Shown in pieces: positions 1 to 9,115 of a DNA stretch of 64,000 nt. Position 1 is the first letter of the stretch. The number at the start of each line of letters is the position of its first letter. The notes under the pieces are model-generated. The model saw nothing but the letters and a program-made list of their open reading frames with translations, made no database searches and was not told the DNA's origin. The DNA comes from Methylocystis suflitae. Lineage in GTDB: Bacteria > Pseudomonadota > Alphaproteobacteria > Rhizobiales > Beijerinckiaceae. The stretch lies in NCBI RefSeq assembly GCF_024448135.1, contig NZ_JAMRYX010000241.1, positions 41,747 to 105,746 of the forward strand. Reading direction: 5' to 3'. The translations under genes and the position numbers were made by a program.

Positions 1-663
1 GCGATAGTCCAGCGTTCCGGGGTTCACCCTCTCGAGCAGCGTTTCCGTATCATGGAACGCTGGATCGAAAACCAGCCTGCGGCGCGCGTCCTCATCGTCC
101 GGCGCTGCCATAAGAATTTCCATGAGAAATCTGTCTCGAGCAGCCGCCGGCAGTTCGAAGGTTTCTTCCCGCTCCACCATGTTCCGATCAGCGAACACAT
201 TGAGATAGGGGAAGTGATGCACGCGGTTGAACGCCGACACGCTGCGCTCGGCCATCAGCCGCAGCAACAGCGAATGAACCTGCGGGCGCGCGCGGTTGAT
301 CTCATTGAAGAAGAAGACCGGCAGCGTCTCCGCATGGCGGAGAAGCTCGGATGGATCGACGCGCGGGCGACCGTCTTCGCCCAGATAGGTATGATAGAGA
401 ATGTCGCTCGGCATCATGTCGACGGTGCCCTCGACGCGCGCGAAGTCACCGCCAAGCGCGCGCGACACCGAACGCAGCAGCGTCGTCTTGCCGACCCCGA
501 CATCGCCCTCGATCAGCACATGGCCGCGCGCAAAAATGCAGATCGTCACGAGCCTGACGACGCGCGCTTGCCCGATGACCGCCTTTTGAATTTCCTGTTC
601 AAACTCAAGGGCGCGCACGCGCCAATCGGAGAGCTTCTGGACGACGTGCAGAGTTTCGTTCAA
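1..663 (-). CDS. mxaR: MoxR-type AAA+ ATPase MxaR, 3' end outside window
   Basis: Partial gene of 221 codons running off the left edge. The translation shows a MoxR-family AAA+ ATPase: Walker A GDVGVGKT at about residues 53-60 and a Walker B-like FFFNEINRA near residue 100. It follows mxaI on the same strand, which is the place of mxaR in mxaFJGIRSACKLD operons, where MoxR proteins are thought to act as chaperones for methanol dehydrogenase maturation or metal insertion. The start is TTG at 663: an in-frame TAA lies 12 bases upstream, an AAGG-type ribosome site precedes the TTG, and no ATG occurs before the Walker A motif. Role inferred from family and position. Confidence 0.9.
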   Translation of the reverse strand, partial: MNETLHVVQKLSDWRVRALEFEQEIQKAVIGQARVVRLVTICIFARGHVLIEGDVGVGKTTLLRSVSRALGGDFARVEGTVDMMPSDILYHTYLGEDGRPRVDPSELLRHAETLPVFFFNEINRARPQVHSLLLRLMAERSVSAFNRVHHFPYLNVFADRNMVEREETFELPAAARDRFLMEILMAAPDDEDARRRLVFDPAFHDTETLLERVNPGTLDYR

Positions 664-694
664 GGCCTGACCTTAGCGCGCCAAACAAAAAGAG

Positions 695-762
695 GCGGCC
701 ACGATCTCGGGAATGGGACCGACGCGCTGTTGTCGAATACGCCGGCTCCAGATCGTGGCCGC
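695..762 (-). repeat. 13-bp inverted repeat between mxaI and mxaR
   Basis: GCGGCCACGATCT at 695-707 is exactly complementary to 750-762, with 42 bases between the arms, inside the mxaI-mxaR gap. No T-run follows in the direction of transcription, so it looks more like an mRNA-processing or stability element than an intrinsic terminator. Confidence 0.6.
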
Positions 763-792
763 TAGATCATCGCGCTTTTGTCGCGATGAAAC

Positions 793-1083
793 TTATTGAG
801 CAATCTTGCTCACGTCATATTCCCACTTGCCGGTCTTCTTGAAGTTCTCGACCCGCTTCTTGTTGCGTTCTTCCATAGCCTGAACTGACGCTTGCTGTTT
901 GGCGATTTCCTTGGGGTCGTGCTTGGGATCGTATTTCGACCCCTCGACCTTGTCCGGGAAGCCGGGCTTGGGTTCCCAGCAATTTCCGGGCGCCTTGCAC
1001 TTGGTGCCGTCATAGGCGAGCGCGCTTCCGGCGCCAAATAAAATGCCGACGGTGAGCGCCGCGGCGAAATGCATCTTACGCAT
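793..1083 (-). CDS. mxaI: methanol dehydrogenase small (beta) subunit
   Basis: Encodes 96 residues: a signal peptide ending ALA at residue 23, then a 73-residue mature chain starting YDGTKCKAPGNC, the classic MxaI N-terminus. C29 and C35 match the conserved disulfide pair. The chain is Lys/Glu-rich and helical, as in the subunit that wraps around MxaF in the periplasmic alpha2beta2 enzyme. A clear GGAGG lies about 8 bases before the ATG. Position between cytochrome cL and mxaR is canonical. Presence of mxaI supports a calcium-dependent MxaFI enzyme; XoxF enzymes lack this subunit. Confidence 0.97.
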   Translation of the reverse strand: MRKMHFAAALTVGILFGAGSALAYDGTKCKAPGNCWEPKPGFPDKVEGSKYDPKHDPKEIAKQQASVQAMEERNKKRVENFKKTGKWEYDVSKIAQ

Positions 1084-1151
1084 CCCTGTTTCCTCCTTTT
1101 TGCGAGGCTATCGCCTCGGTGTTTGCGCCTCCGGCGACGGCGGCGTAGAAC

Positions 1152-1772
1152 TTACTTCGCCTTCTCCTGGCACTTTCCAGGCGGGCTGTCCGGCAGGGTT
1201 TCGTGACCCGCGTAGGGTTTGAAAGACTTGCGCTGAGCGTCCGTCAGCCAGCTCGCCTTCTCCGGCGCTTCCTTGAAGAGATGTCGGATCCAGGCCATGA
1301 CCTTCAGCATCTCATCGAGCGTGAGGTTCTGGTACTGCGGCCCCATCGACGCTTGCCCGCCGCCATAGATCGTCGAGAACAGGCCTTCGTCGGTCTCGTT
1401 CTGCGGATAGGTCCAATAGGCGTCGTTGAGGCCGGGGCCGATCTTTCCTTCGGCGAGGTGGCCGTGACAGCCGGAGCAGGCGGAAAGAAAGAGCTGTTCA
1501 CCCAGCTTCAGACAGCTCGCATCCTCGTTATAGGGATTCTTGCCCGACGCCATGAATTCCTTGACGCCCGCGGTGTCCTTTCCCTCAGGCAGCGCGTCAT
1601 CAAAGTTCAGCACCTCGCCCGTGATCGTGTTGCGGAATGTGATCCCTGCGGTCTGTGCGATGGCGCCGAGCGCAACCAAACAGGCTGCGGCGCCGATGAG
1701 GGACAGGGAAACGCTTCTTTTGCTATTCGACACGTATTTCGTCCTGCTTTTCGTTTGCGCGCGGCGCATCAT
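1152..1772 (-). CDS. mxaG: cytochrome cL, electron acceptor of methanol dehydrogenase
   Basis: A 206-residue c-type cytochrome with an N-terminal export signal and one haem motif CSGCH at residues 99-103. M143 in the QASMGPQ segment is the likely axial methionine. It takes electrons from PQQ in MxaFI and passes them to cytochrome cH in the periplasm. The start codon overlaps the stop of mxaJ (ATGA), implying translational coupling. Long N-terminal extension before the haem, typical of cytochrome cL and absent from ordinary small class I cytochromes. Placement in mxaFJGI order makes the assignment firm. Confidence 0.96.
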   Translation of the reverse strand: MMRRAQTKSRTKYVSNSKRSVSLSLIGAAACLVALGAIAQTAGITFRNTITGEVLNFDDALPEGKDTAGVKEFMASGKNPYNEDASCLKLGEQLFLSACSGCHGHLAEGKIGPGLNDAYWTYPQNETDEGLFSTIYGGGQASMGPQYQNLTLDEMLKVMAWIRHLFKEAPEKASWLTDAQRKSFKPYAGHETLPDSPPGKCQEKAK

Positions 1773-2674
1773 TGGGTGACGGGAAGAAGAGGAACGCCTT
1801 CCGCTTTGAGGATTTCGTCGATCTTTGGCCGAGCGGCGACGAGCGCCTGATCGATTTCAGCCAGCAAGGCTTTGTCGTCGCGCCGCACCGCGACCGATTG
1901 ATCGAAGCGCTGCGGCACTTTTTCGCCATTGCTCTTCGCCGCATCGTCTTCGATCAGCGACATCCGCAGCGGCGCCGATGACGCTTTGACGTAACGCGCG
2001 ACGTCCGGGGCAAAGGCGACCGCCACATCGGCGGCGCCGCTGACCACCTCCCCGACCATGCGGGCGGGATCAATCTGCGTGTATTGATTGCGCGCCGATT
2101 TGAAATTCACCAGCGAATAGAGATAGGCCATGTTGTCTTCGTACTTGCCCATATCCTTGAGCAGCGTTTCGCCCGGAGAGCCGAAGGCGACGGCGATGTG
2201 GCCGAGCTTCTTCAGACGTGCGTCGGACCAGGATTTGATGTCGAGGTCGCGATCGGCGCGGCTGACGAAGACATAGCCGGTGCGATAGTACGGCTTCGAC
2301 GTCGCGACGCGCGGATCACCGGTATCAAGGCCGATGACGACGTCGCAGAGCTTCTTGTCGAGAGAATCGCGCACGAGATAGATCGCCGGCTGCTGCGACC
2401 AGACGAATTGCGGCTTACGTTTCATGGCGTCGGCGAGCGCAACGCCGATCTTGTTCTCAAGTCCCGAGCCGTCTTCCAGCGAGAGCGGCGGCTGGTTCTT
2501 CGCCGCGCAGATGCGAAGCGTATTGGGATCGGACGGCTCTGCCGTCGAAGCGGTCGCGGCGTTCGAGACGGCGTCGCCAGTAACGCCGAGCGAAGCGCCT
2601 TCTGCGCTCATGGCCGCAAGAGCGACGGAGAGCGCGCAGCATGCGCCGACGGGCAAGCGAGTGAATCGCGACAT
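1769..2674 (-). CDS. mxaJ: MxaJ, periplasmic solute-binding-like methanol oxidation protein
   Basis: Encodes 301 residues with a signal peptide (about residues 1-26) and a bilobed solute-binding-protein fold, visible from the opening [14 protein letters not shown] segment and the later [14 protein letters not shown] stretch. MxaJ is required for active MxaFI; it is thought to help assemble or load the dehydrogenase and is not a transport component. It lies between mxaF and mxaG as expected. A GGAAAG ribosome site precedes the ATG. Its stop overlaps the mxaG start. It is separated from mxaF by a strong hairpin, which may set its lower expression. Confidence 0.94.
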   Translation of the reverse strand: MSRFTRLPVGACCALSVALAAMSAEGASLGVTGDAVSNAATASTAEPSDPNTLRICAAKNQPPLSLEDGSGLENKIGVALADAMKRKPQFVWSQQPAIYLVRDSLDKKLCDVVIGLDTGDPRVATSKPYYRTGYVFVSRADRDLDIKSWSDARLKKLGHIAVAFGSPGETLLKDMGKYEDNMAYLYSLVNFKSARNQYTQIDPARMVGEVVSGAADVAVAFAPDVARYVKASSAPLRMSLIEDDAAKSNGEKVPQRFDQSVAVRRDDKALLAEIDQALVAARPKIDEILKAEGVPLLPVTQ

Positions 2675-2700
2675 GGCTTTCTTTCCGTGATCATTTCGAT

Positions 2701-2738
2701 CGCCTGTTCGGACACATGGGGGCGCGTCCGAACAGGCG
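2701..2738 (-). promoter_or_regulatory. perfect 13-bp stem-loop between mxaF and mxaJ
   Basis: CGCCTGTTCGGAC (2701-2713) pairs perfectly with 2726-2738 around a 12-base loop. A second short hairpin (CCGCC-TCA-GGCGG, 2747-2759) sits closer to the mxaF stop. No U-tract follows on the transcribed strand, so a partial terminator or a 3' stabiliser of the abundant mxaF message is more likely than full termination. Functional role is inferred. Confidence 0.7.
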
Positions 2739-2784
2739 TCTCGTAACCGCCTCAGGCGGATGAGATCGATGGAACGAACGGCGA

Positions 2785-4659
2785 TTAGTTCGCCTTGTAT
2801 TCGCCCAAGCTCAGATCGTCGTAGGGGCCTTTGCCGTCGAGCGAGAACACCATCACGCCGCCGCCCATCTGCGTGTAATTAGCGAGCTGCTTGAAGGCGC
2901 CGACCGCGCCGAGACCGGCCGTCGGATCCTGGAGATCGAACACGAGGCCAACTCCCGGCCAACCGCCGACGCCATACAGGATGGCGAGATATTCGACGCC
3001 CTTGTGCTGATAGACGATCGGATGTCCGATGACGCCGGACGGAAGCTTGAACTTCCACAGCAGTTCGCCGGTGTCGCTGTGACGGGCCTTGATGAAGCCG
3101 TCGAGCGTTCCGTAGAAGACGACATTGCCGGCGGTGGCGGCGGTGCCGCCCCAAACAGCGAAGCGCTCCATCTTCTCCCATTTGAACTTGCCGGTGATAG
3201 CGTTATAGGCCTTGATCTGGCCGAGGCCTTCAGCCTTCTGACGATCGCCCTTCGGGCCGGGAAACATATTGAGCGTCGCGCCGACGAAGAACTGACCCGC
3301 GCGATAGGGAAGCATGAAGGGCTCCCAGTCCATGCAGATGTGGTTCACGCCGAGGAAGAACAGCTCCTTGTTGGGATCATAGGAGTCGAGGCCCTGGTTG
3401 TGATAGCCCATCGCCGAGGGACAGATGTCCTTGGCGAGATGGTCCATCCGCGTGCCATATTCCGGATCGCGCACCGGCAGGCCGCTCTTCAGATCGACCT
3501 TCTTGAACACATTGACCGTGTCATCGATCTTGTCGGCGGAGACCAGCGTGCCGTCGGTACGGTCCAGCGTATAGACGATGCCGTTGCGGTCGGGATGGGT
3601 CAGCAGCTTGCGCAGCTTGCCGTCCTTGTCCTTCTGCTCGCTGAGCATCATGAAGTTGATGCCGGCGTAGTCCCATTCATCGTGCGGCGTCTTCTGATAG
3701 CCGAACTTCGCCTCGCCCGTGTTGAGATCGCGGCCCCAAATGGTCATCGTCCACTTGTTGTCGCCAGGACGCATCGTCTCGTTCCACGGCGCCGGATTGC
3801 CGCTGCCGTAGTAGACGAGGTTGGTGCCCGAATCGTAAGCGAACCAGCCCCAATTGGTGCCGCCGCCGATCTTCCAGGCGTCGCCTTCCCAGGTTGCCGT
3901 GCCGAGGCCCTTCTGGCCGTAGTGCGGATTGGCCTTGTTGAAGTCGTCGCCGATCAGCACATCCGAATCCGGACCGGTCGCGTAGGCGCGCCACTTCTGC
4001 TCGCCGGTGCGCACGTCATAGGCGGTCATGTAGCCGCGCACGCCCAGTTCCGCGCCCGAGCTGCCGATGAGCACAATGTCCTTATAGATGTGCGGCGCGA
4101 CAGTCAGCGTAGAGCCGACCTTGAAATCGGAGTTTTCGATTTTCCAGTATTCCTCGCCGGTGCTGGCGTTCAGCGCGACGACATGGCCGTCGAGCAGCGT
4201 CTTCACGATCAGCGCGGGCGCCTTGCCGTCGCCGGGCCAGTAGGCGAGACCACGATTGACGATGTCGCAACAGGCGACGGCGCGCGCCGCGGCGTTCTGC
4301 TTGGGCTTATGCTGCCAAAGAATGCGGGTCGGATCGTCGAGGTTGAGCGCGAAGGTATTATTGGGAAAAGACGTGTGAACATACATTTTGCCGTCGACGA
4401 CGATCGGCGAACCTTCGTGACCGCTGAGCAGACCGGTCGAGAACGACCAGGCGACCTTTAGGTTCTTGACGTTATCGGCGTTGACCTGGGTCAACGTGCT
4501 GTAGTGGTTGGAGCTGTAGTTCTTGCCCTGCATGGCCCAGTTTTCTTCGCTCTTCGTCAGAGCCTCGAGCTTATCCTCGGCAGTCGCAGCGGACATCGTC
4601 ACGATCGGCGCCGCGATCAGCACGGACAACAGGGACACGGAATTTAGCAATTTCCTCAT
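2785..4659 (-). CDS. mxaF: PQQ-dependent methanol dehydrogenase large (alpha) subunit
   Basis: A 624-residue quinoprotein oxidising methanol to formaldehyde in the periplasm. The ATG at 4659 is chosen because AGGAGG lies 8 bases upstream; an in-frame TTG six codons earlier is unlikely. Signal peptide about residues 1-27. Vicinal disulfide C130-C131; calcium/PQQ ligands E204 (GAELG), N288 (GSGNPAPW) and catalytic D330 match mature positions 177, 261 and 303 of known MxaF. The residue two after the catalytic Asp is Ala (WDYA), marking a calcium enzyme; XoxF has Asp there. W-rich propeller repeats run throughout. First gene of the mxa operon. Confidence 0.98.
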   Translation of the reverse strand: MRKLLNSVSLLSVLIAAPIVTMSAATAEDKLEALTKSEENWAMQGKNYSSNHYSTLTQVNADNVKNLKVAWSFSTGLLSGHEGSPIVVDGKMYVHTSFPNNTFALNLDDPTRILWQHKPKQNAAARAVACCDIVNRGLAYWPGDGKAPALIVKTLLDGHVVALNASTGEEYWKIENSDFKVGSTLTVAPHIYKDIVLIGSSGAELGVRGYMTAYDVRTGEQKWRAYATGPDSDVLIGDDFNKANPHYGQKGLGTATWEGDAWKIGGGTNWGWFAYDSGTNLVYYGSGNPAPWNETMRPGDNKWTMTIWGRDLNTGEAKFGYQKTPHDEWDYAGINFMMLSEQKDKDGKLRKLLTHPDRNGIVYTLDRTDGTLVSADKIDDTVNVFKKVDLKSGLPVRDPEYGTRMDHLAKDICPSAMGYHNQGLDSYDPNKELFFLGVNHICMDWEPFMLPYRAGQFFVGATLNMFPGPKGDRQKAEGLGQIKAYNAITGKFKWEKMERFAVWGGTAATAGNVVFYGTLDGFIKARHSDTGELLWKFKLPSGVIGHPIVYQHKGVEYLAILYGVGGWPGVGLVFDLQDPTAGLGAVGAFKQLANYTQMGGGVMVFSLDGKGPYDDLSLGEYKAN

Positions 4660-4703
4660 CGACGAGTCCTCCTGCAACCTCGCCCGGACGCCTTCACGGC
4701 GTC
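4660..4703 (-). promoter_or_regulatory. mxaF leader: Shine-Dalgarno and small hairpin
   Basis: AGGAGG at about 4667-4672 is ideally spaced for the mxaF ATG at 4659. A 6-bp stem with a 5-base loop (GACGCC...GGCGTC, 4687-4703) lies just upstream. I could not pick a confident -35/-10 pair in 4704-4860. Confidence 0.6.
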
Positions 4704-4984
4704 TTCGATGGCGACGTCGCCCCGCAAATAGACGGCAAATGCAAGCCGCCAGGGTTCATTGACGGTCGCTTATTCTCGCTGCGCGTTCGCGCGCAAATTC
4801 GAGAGACGATCCGCCGGCATATAAGTTTAAGCGCAAGGCCGAGTCTTCACGATTTATCGGTAATGTGTCTCGGGAAAGATTGGCATGTTTGCTCCCCATG
4901 CTTCCCGACGTCGTGGCGCTTGACGCAAAATCGCGCACAGCTTTTGTTGGGGGACGATCCTCCCCTCCTCTTCAGAAGCATCGA

Positions 4985-5854
4985 ATGCCAAAACCTCTCG
5001 CGCCAATGAATTCGCCTGCGCGCCGCCATCGGCTGTTCACGCCGGCGAATCTGCGTTCGTCCGCTCTTCCGGCGGCCCTGATCATGCTCATGCTGGTCGG
5101 CGCGACGCTTGCGCGCGTCGGCGCGCAAGCAGCCCACGCCGCGCTTTACGCCGCCGACAGGCGGCAAGCGATGACCGAGGCTGACGCCGGTCGCTTCGCC
5201 GGCGCCGGCGTGCTCATGTGCTACTCCGATTTCGGAACGCTCGAGCGCGCGGCGGCTGCCTGGCTCATCGGTTCGCATGACCTCGTCGTGATGAACGCGC
5301 ATAATTTCGTCGACCGGCGACTCGCCCCAACGCACCCGGTGACGAACTGCTTTTTTAGGATCGCGGGCGGCGATTACTATTTCAATGAGGACAGCCTGCG
5401 CATCGGCGCATCCGTCGAGTCGAAAGCCCTGCACATCACAGACGACTGGGCCTTGCTGCGCCTGCTTCAGCCAACGCCTGAAACCATAAAACCGCAGCCC
5501 GCGCCGGACGCGAGCGATATCGCCACGGGCGCGCGCTTCAAGGTCGTGATGGTCTCGCCGGCCGGACATTCCAATACAAGCCTCGTAGCCACCACTGAAT
5601 CATGCGAGGTTTATCGCGTCGACGAACCCACCGAAGGTCACGCTCGTCGCGTGCGTCATGACTGCAATGACGGCTATGGCGGCTCGGGTTCCGGCCTCTT
5701 CACCGAAGACGGTCGTCTGATCGCCATGCATAGCGCTTCGCTCGATATGAATCAGAAACGGCCATTCGATATCGAGACGCATTACGGATCGGCGATACTT
5801 TTCGAGGGCGAACTCGCCGAGGCGATCCGTGACGCGGCGTCAAAGCCGCGCTAG
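4985..5854 (+). CDS. secreted trypsin-like serine protease
   Basis: Encodes 289 residues from the ATG at 4985 (alternatives at 4865 and 5006; no strong ribosome site decides). A hydrophobic signal segment spans about residues 28-52. The trypsin triad is readable: H106 in VVMNAHNF, D154 in DDWALL, and S234 in GGSGSG, followed by LFTEDGRLIAMH. A Cys pair may form a disulfide. Predicted S1-family periplasmic endopeptidase; substrate unknown. It is divergent from mxaF, sharing a roughly 325-base intergenic region, but nothing in the sequence links it to methanol oxidation. Confidence 0.75.
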   Translation: MPKPLAPMNSPARRHRLFTPANLRSSALPAALIMLMLVGATLARVGAQAAHAALYAADRRQAMTEADAGRFAGAGVLMCYSDFGTLERAAAAWLIGSHDLVVMNAHNFVDRRLAPTHPVTNCFFRIAGGDYYFNEDSLRIGASVESKALHITDDWALLRLLQPTPETIKPQPAPDASDIATGARFKVVMVSPAGHSNTSLVATTESCEVYRVDEPTEGHARRVRHDCNDGYGGSGSGLFTEDGRLIAMHSASLDMNQKRPFDIETHYGSAILFEGELAEAIRDAASKPR

Positions 5855-5855
5855 C

Positions 5856-6761
5856 TCATTCTCTTGGCGGAATCGTCCGTATCCAGGCGACGAGCGCGTC
5901 GAGATCATCGGGCGACATTTTCGAAAAATGCGCCTTGGAGAGCGTCGACATCGGCGGCCTCAGCGAAACGCCATCACGCGCCACGCCGTGTGTGATCGCG
6001 CGCTTCAAGTCATCGTCCGACCAGGCGCCGACGCCCTTCACCGGATGCGACGTGATGTTGGAGGCGACGACGACGCCGGCGGCGTTGCGGAAGGTCTTTC
6101 CGCCCGCGCCGAGACGATTTTGGTAATCAGGCGCGCCGTCGATTTCCTCGCTGTGGCAAGACATGCAGCGGGCGAGCGACGCGACATAGAGGCCCCGCGT
6201 GTTTTTGTCGGCAAGAGACGCCTCATCGAAGGTCGCCGCCGCTCCGGGCATCAGACGAGGCGCCCATTCGCCGCTTCGCTGCTGTGGCGACTGAAGCGGC
6301 GCGCGGATCGGCGTCGCCGAGCGCAGAAAAGCGATGATTGCGTCAAGATCGCTCGGCGTTAGCGGCTTATAGGAGTCCGACGGCATAACGGGCGCAAGGC
6401 GACCGTTCCGGCCAATGCCGTCGACGATCGCGGCGCGCAATTCTTCGTTCGACCATGCACCGACGCCGGTCTCTCCATCTGCAGAGATGTTGGAACCGCG
6501 CACGACATAGGATTTGTCGGCAAATGTCTGCGCGCCGCCGCTAAAGCGATTGGAGAGATCGTAGCCCGCTGCGCCGCGCGGCGTATGGCAGTTATCGCAG
6601 GCGGCCAGCGCTTCGACGAGGTAGCGGCCGCGTTCGATATCGCCCGCATCGGCTGCAGGACCGATCAGGCAGAATGCGAGCAGAGCGACTGGCATAGCCA
6701 GATACGATAGCGGACCTTTGGGGCTCATGATGCAGACGCGCTGTTGTCGGATACGGCGCAT
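5856..6761 (-). CDS. diheme c-type cytochrome
   Basis: A 301-residue exported protein with two cytochrome c domains: CDNCH at residues 55-59 and CMSCH near residue 195. Each is followed by the GPNIT/SNIT-like and GxGxWSDEEL segments typical of alcohol-dehydrogenase cytochrome subunits (AdhB/GntC type). AGGAGG lies 9 bases before the ATG at 6761, so the 11 residues before a second Met are probably real. Likely a periplasmic electron carrier serving a dehydrogenase. The pentapeptide gene on the same strand upstream (6840-7496) probably shares its transcript. Convergent with the protease gene, whose stop is one base away. Confidence 0.85.
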   Translation of the reverse strand: MRRIRQQRVCIMSPKGPLSYLAMPVALLAFCLIGPAADAGDIERGRYLVEALAACDNCHTPRGAAGYDLSNRFSGGAQTFADKSYVVRGSNISADGETGVGAWSNEELRAAIVDGIGRNGRLAPVMPSDSYKPLTPSDLDAIIAFLRSATPIRAPLQSPQQRSGEWAPRLMPGAAATFDEASLADKNTRGLYVASLARCMSCHSEEIDGAPDYQNRLGAGGKTFRNAAGVVVASNITSHPVKGVGAWSDDDLKRAITHGVARDGVSLRPPMSTLSKAHFSKMSPDDLDALVAWIRTIPPRE

Positions 6762-6839
6762 TTAACGCAACCTCCTCTTTGCGTCTCACGGAAATATTCC
6801 CGGACGTAACAGGAATTTTCGGTAACAACGCCGCAGGCG

Positions 6840-7496
6840 TCAGCGCCCGAGGGAAAGATTCGAGCCATCGAGGACGGCGTAGTCGAAACGTGCGCCAGTG
6901 ACGATCGCCGCGGTGAAATTGGCGCCAGTAAGAACCGCATGCGTGAGATTGGCGCGCGTAAGGTCCGCTCCGTCGAAATTGGCGTCGGGGAGTTCGGCGC
7001 GCACCGGAACCATGCCCTGATTGGCGGGATCGGCGCCGAGATCCGCGCCGATCAGCTTCGCATTGTGGAAGTTCACGCCCTTACCGCCGCCAATGATGCG
7101 CGCATTCGAGAGATCGGCATCTTCAAAATTCGCGCCGTCGAGAAGCGCGGCGTAAAGTGTCGCGGCTTTCATCTGAGCGCCCGAGAAGTTGGCGTTCTGC
7201 AAATCGGCGCGCGTGAAATTCGCCGCTGACAGATCGGCCTTTGCAAGCTTTGCGCTCGCGAGCTTGGTGGAGAAGAAGTCCGCGCCATGCATGTTAAGGC
7301 CGGACAGATCGACGCCTGAGAGATCGAGATTTGAAAGATCGATTGGCTGACCATGCGCTTCGGCGAGCCGTTGCTCGACCTGCGCGCGCGACAATTCGGC
7401 TGCGAAGACTGGGGCCTCAGGCGAAAAAACGAAAAGCATTACTCCGGCGACACGCGCAACGCAGCGACCGATCCGTCTTCGATTGGGTAATCTCAT
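6840..7496 (-). CDS. exported pentapeptide-repeat protein
   Basis: Encodes 218 residues: a signal sequence (about 1-33), then from about residue 51 to the C-terminus a run of A(D/N)LXX pentapeptides such as LSNLDLSGVDLSG and ADLSAANFTRADL. These fold into a right-handed quadrilateral beta-helix. Function cannot be read from the repeats alone. It precedes the diheme cytochrome by 78 bases on the same strand, suggesting a shared operon and a periplasmic or membrane-associated scaffold role (inference). Confidence 0.85.
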   Translation of the reverse strand: MRLPNRRRIGRCVARVAGVMLFVFSPEAPVFAAELSRAQVEQRLAEAHGQPIDLSNLDLSGVDLSGLNMHGADFFSTKLASAKLAKADLSAANFTRADLQNANFSGAQMKAATLYAALLDGANFEDADLSNARIIGGGKGVNFHNAKLIGADLGADPANQGMVPVRAELPDANFDGADLTRANLTHAVLTGANFTAAIVTGARFDYAVLDGSNLSLGR

Positions 7497-7656
7497 CAGC
7501 CGAACTCCGTCGCATATAGGCTTTGAAAGCCTATGTTCGTCAGTCTAAGAGACGCAACAGGACAATCTCCTGGACATGCAGGGAAACAGCGGCGGCCATC
7601 GGCCACGGCGCCGGTAGGACGTAGATCGCCATGCGCTTTCGCGATAAGGAATGGAG

Positions 7657-8076
7657 ATGCAACACGCGCAACTTTTTTCCTCAAAACTCGTCGTCGCGCT
7701 CTTGCTGTTTATAGGCGCGCAATCGCAGGCATTCGCGAGCGACGCTGAACTGCCGAAGCGCCGGCCGGGCCTGTGGCGCATTTCGACAATCTCGCCCGAG
7801 ATCGGGCTGCGGACCAATGACGTCTGCATCGAAGAGAGCGACAGCATCATCGGCGCCCAGGACGAAAGTTGCGCAAAGCCATCTGTTACGCACGCGAATG
7901 ATCAGATCATCGTCACGATCGAATGCGGCCAGAAGGATGCGCGTGACGTCACGAGTCTACTGTTCACCGGCGATTTCCGGAGCTGGTATCGCGCGCAGTC
8001 GAAAACGACGGCGAGTTCCCGTCGCTCAGGCTTCACGATCGACGCGAAGTTTCTGTCCGAACGCTGCACGAACTAG
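7657..8076 (+). CDS. DUF3617-like exported protein
   Basis: Encodes 139 residues with a signal peptide (cleavage near AFAS) followed by the RRPGLWRIST opening typical of DUF3617 proteins, and four cysteines in the mature part likely forming disulfides. The ATG at 7657 is preferred over one two codons upstream because AAGGA then sits 6 bases ahead. Function of the family is unknown. It is divergent from the pentapeptide gene and convergent with the coiled-coil gene at 8215. Confidence 0.7.
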   Translation: MQHAQLFSSKLVVALLLFIGAQSQAFASDAELPKRRPGLWRISTISPEIGLRTNDVCIEESDSIIGAQDESCAKPSVTHANDQIIVTIECGQKDARDVTSLLFTGDFRSWYRAQSKTTASSRRSGFTIDAKFLSERCTN

Positions 8077-8081
8077 CCGCG

Positions 8082-8100
8082 CCCGACAATCCCAGTCGGG
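8082..8100. terminator. hairpin between convergent genes
   Basis: CCCGAC (8082-8087) pairs with GTCGGG (8095-8100) over a 7-base loop, directly after the DUF3617 stop. There is no clear T-run, so termination is plausible but unproven. Confidence 0.45.
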
Positions 8101-8214
8101 ACTACCGCAGCGAAAGCCCTGCTCTGGCGAGATCGCAGGCGCAGGCGGCCGGGGTTCGATGCGCAATCGTCGAAACATTTGAGCCCGAGCGACGACGAGG
8201 CGTCCACCCCAGGC

Positions 8215-8904
8215 TCAGTGCTTTTTCTGTAATGAATGCAAGCCGTCGAGCGTGCGATTAACATAGGTATGGAATTGCGTCGCTTTCTCGATCGGCACGG
8301 TGAAAACGGCGACCCCGAAACCTATCGCTGCGGCGATCAAAGCCGTGATGACGACAGAAACAAACCTGTACACGATCGACCCGCGACGGCGAGCAGGACG
8401 GACGTCGGAACGACTTTCGTATCCTTGAGCATCTCTGACAACCTCGGGAGCACTTTGCTCAAATACTTGCTCCTGGGCGCGCAAGATCGTTCCTGCCTCT
8501 TGCGGTTCAACCGCTGCCTGGACCAATTGCGGTTGTTCGATCTCATTCCAATGCGCATGACTGTGATCCGGAGCGACGTCAGGCGAGGCGCCCAAAACGA
8601 CCTGTTCCTGCTCTTCCGCTCGCCGAGCGCGCGCCGCGGCCTCGACGCGTTCAGATCGCCGGCGTTCTTCTTCTCTTTGCTCCATTGCGGCGAGTCTTTG
8701 CTCCAAAGCGGCAAATCTCTTTTGCAAAGCAGCAATCGTCCACTCGCTGCGCAGTGTCTCGTTCTCACGCGGCGCCGCCTCGGCTGGCGCGAACGGAACC
8801 GCATCAACCTGCTCTCTTCCACGAAGATTTTCTTCTCTACGACGCTCTTCCTCCCTTTGTTTGAATGCGGCGAGAGTCCAGTCGCTGAGAAGGGTCTTGC
8901 TCAT
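8215..8904 (-). CDS. coiled-coil membrane protein with duplicated N-terminal motif, unknown function
   Basis: Encodes 229 residues. Two copies of a motif occur, SDWTLAAFKQREEERRRE (about 7-24) and SEWTIAALQKRFAALEQ (about 53-69), each leading into a charged Arg/Glu coiled coil. A single membrane helix lies near residues 178-202, followed by a short tail. Likely anchored with a large cytoplasmic coiled-coil region. I do not recognise the family. The repeated (S)(D/E)WT(L/I)AA motif may be a binding module. Isolated between convergent and divergent neighbours. Confidence 0.65.
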   Translation of the reverse strand: MSKTLLSDWTLAAFKQREEERRREENLRGREQVDAVPFAPAEAAPRENETLRSEWTIAALQKRFAALEQRLAAMEQREEERRRSERVEAAARARRAEEQEQVVLGASPDVAPDHSHAHWNEIEQPQLVQAAVEPQEAGTILRAQEQVFEQSAPEVVRDAQGYESRSDVRPARRRGSIVYRFVSVVITALIAAAIGFGVAVFTVPIEKATQFHTYVNRTLDGLHSLQKKH

Positions 8905-9115
8905 CTTTCACTCCAGTCTCTCGGTGTTCGCCAGATCAAACACCTCGCGTGGCATTGTCAGGATCGGAAAATCCCGTAGAAACTTTCGGGCTTGTCTCAA
9001 CGGTTCAAAACATAAGGCTGGGACGATGTTTGACATTTGTAAAGATCGGCGCGCGGAGCCGGGCAAGTGAACCCTTTCCGACCAAATTGCGTCCTCCCGT
9101 AGGCAAAACATCCGA

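Noticed and set aside
3004..4461. Long open frame on the plus strand over mxaF
   Set aside because: It is the antisense shadow of a GC-rich gene with unmistakable MxaF sequence; no ribosome site or family.
2785..4659. Possibility that the PQQ dehydrogenase is lanthanide-type XoxF
   Set aside because: The residue two after the catalytic Asp is Ala (WDYA), and mxaI, mxaJ and mxaG are adjacent, which marks MxaF.
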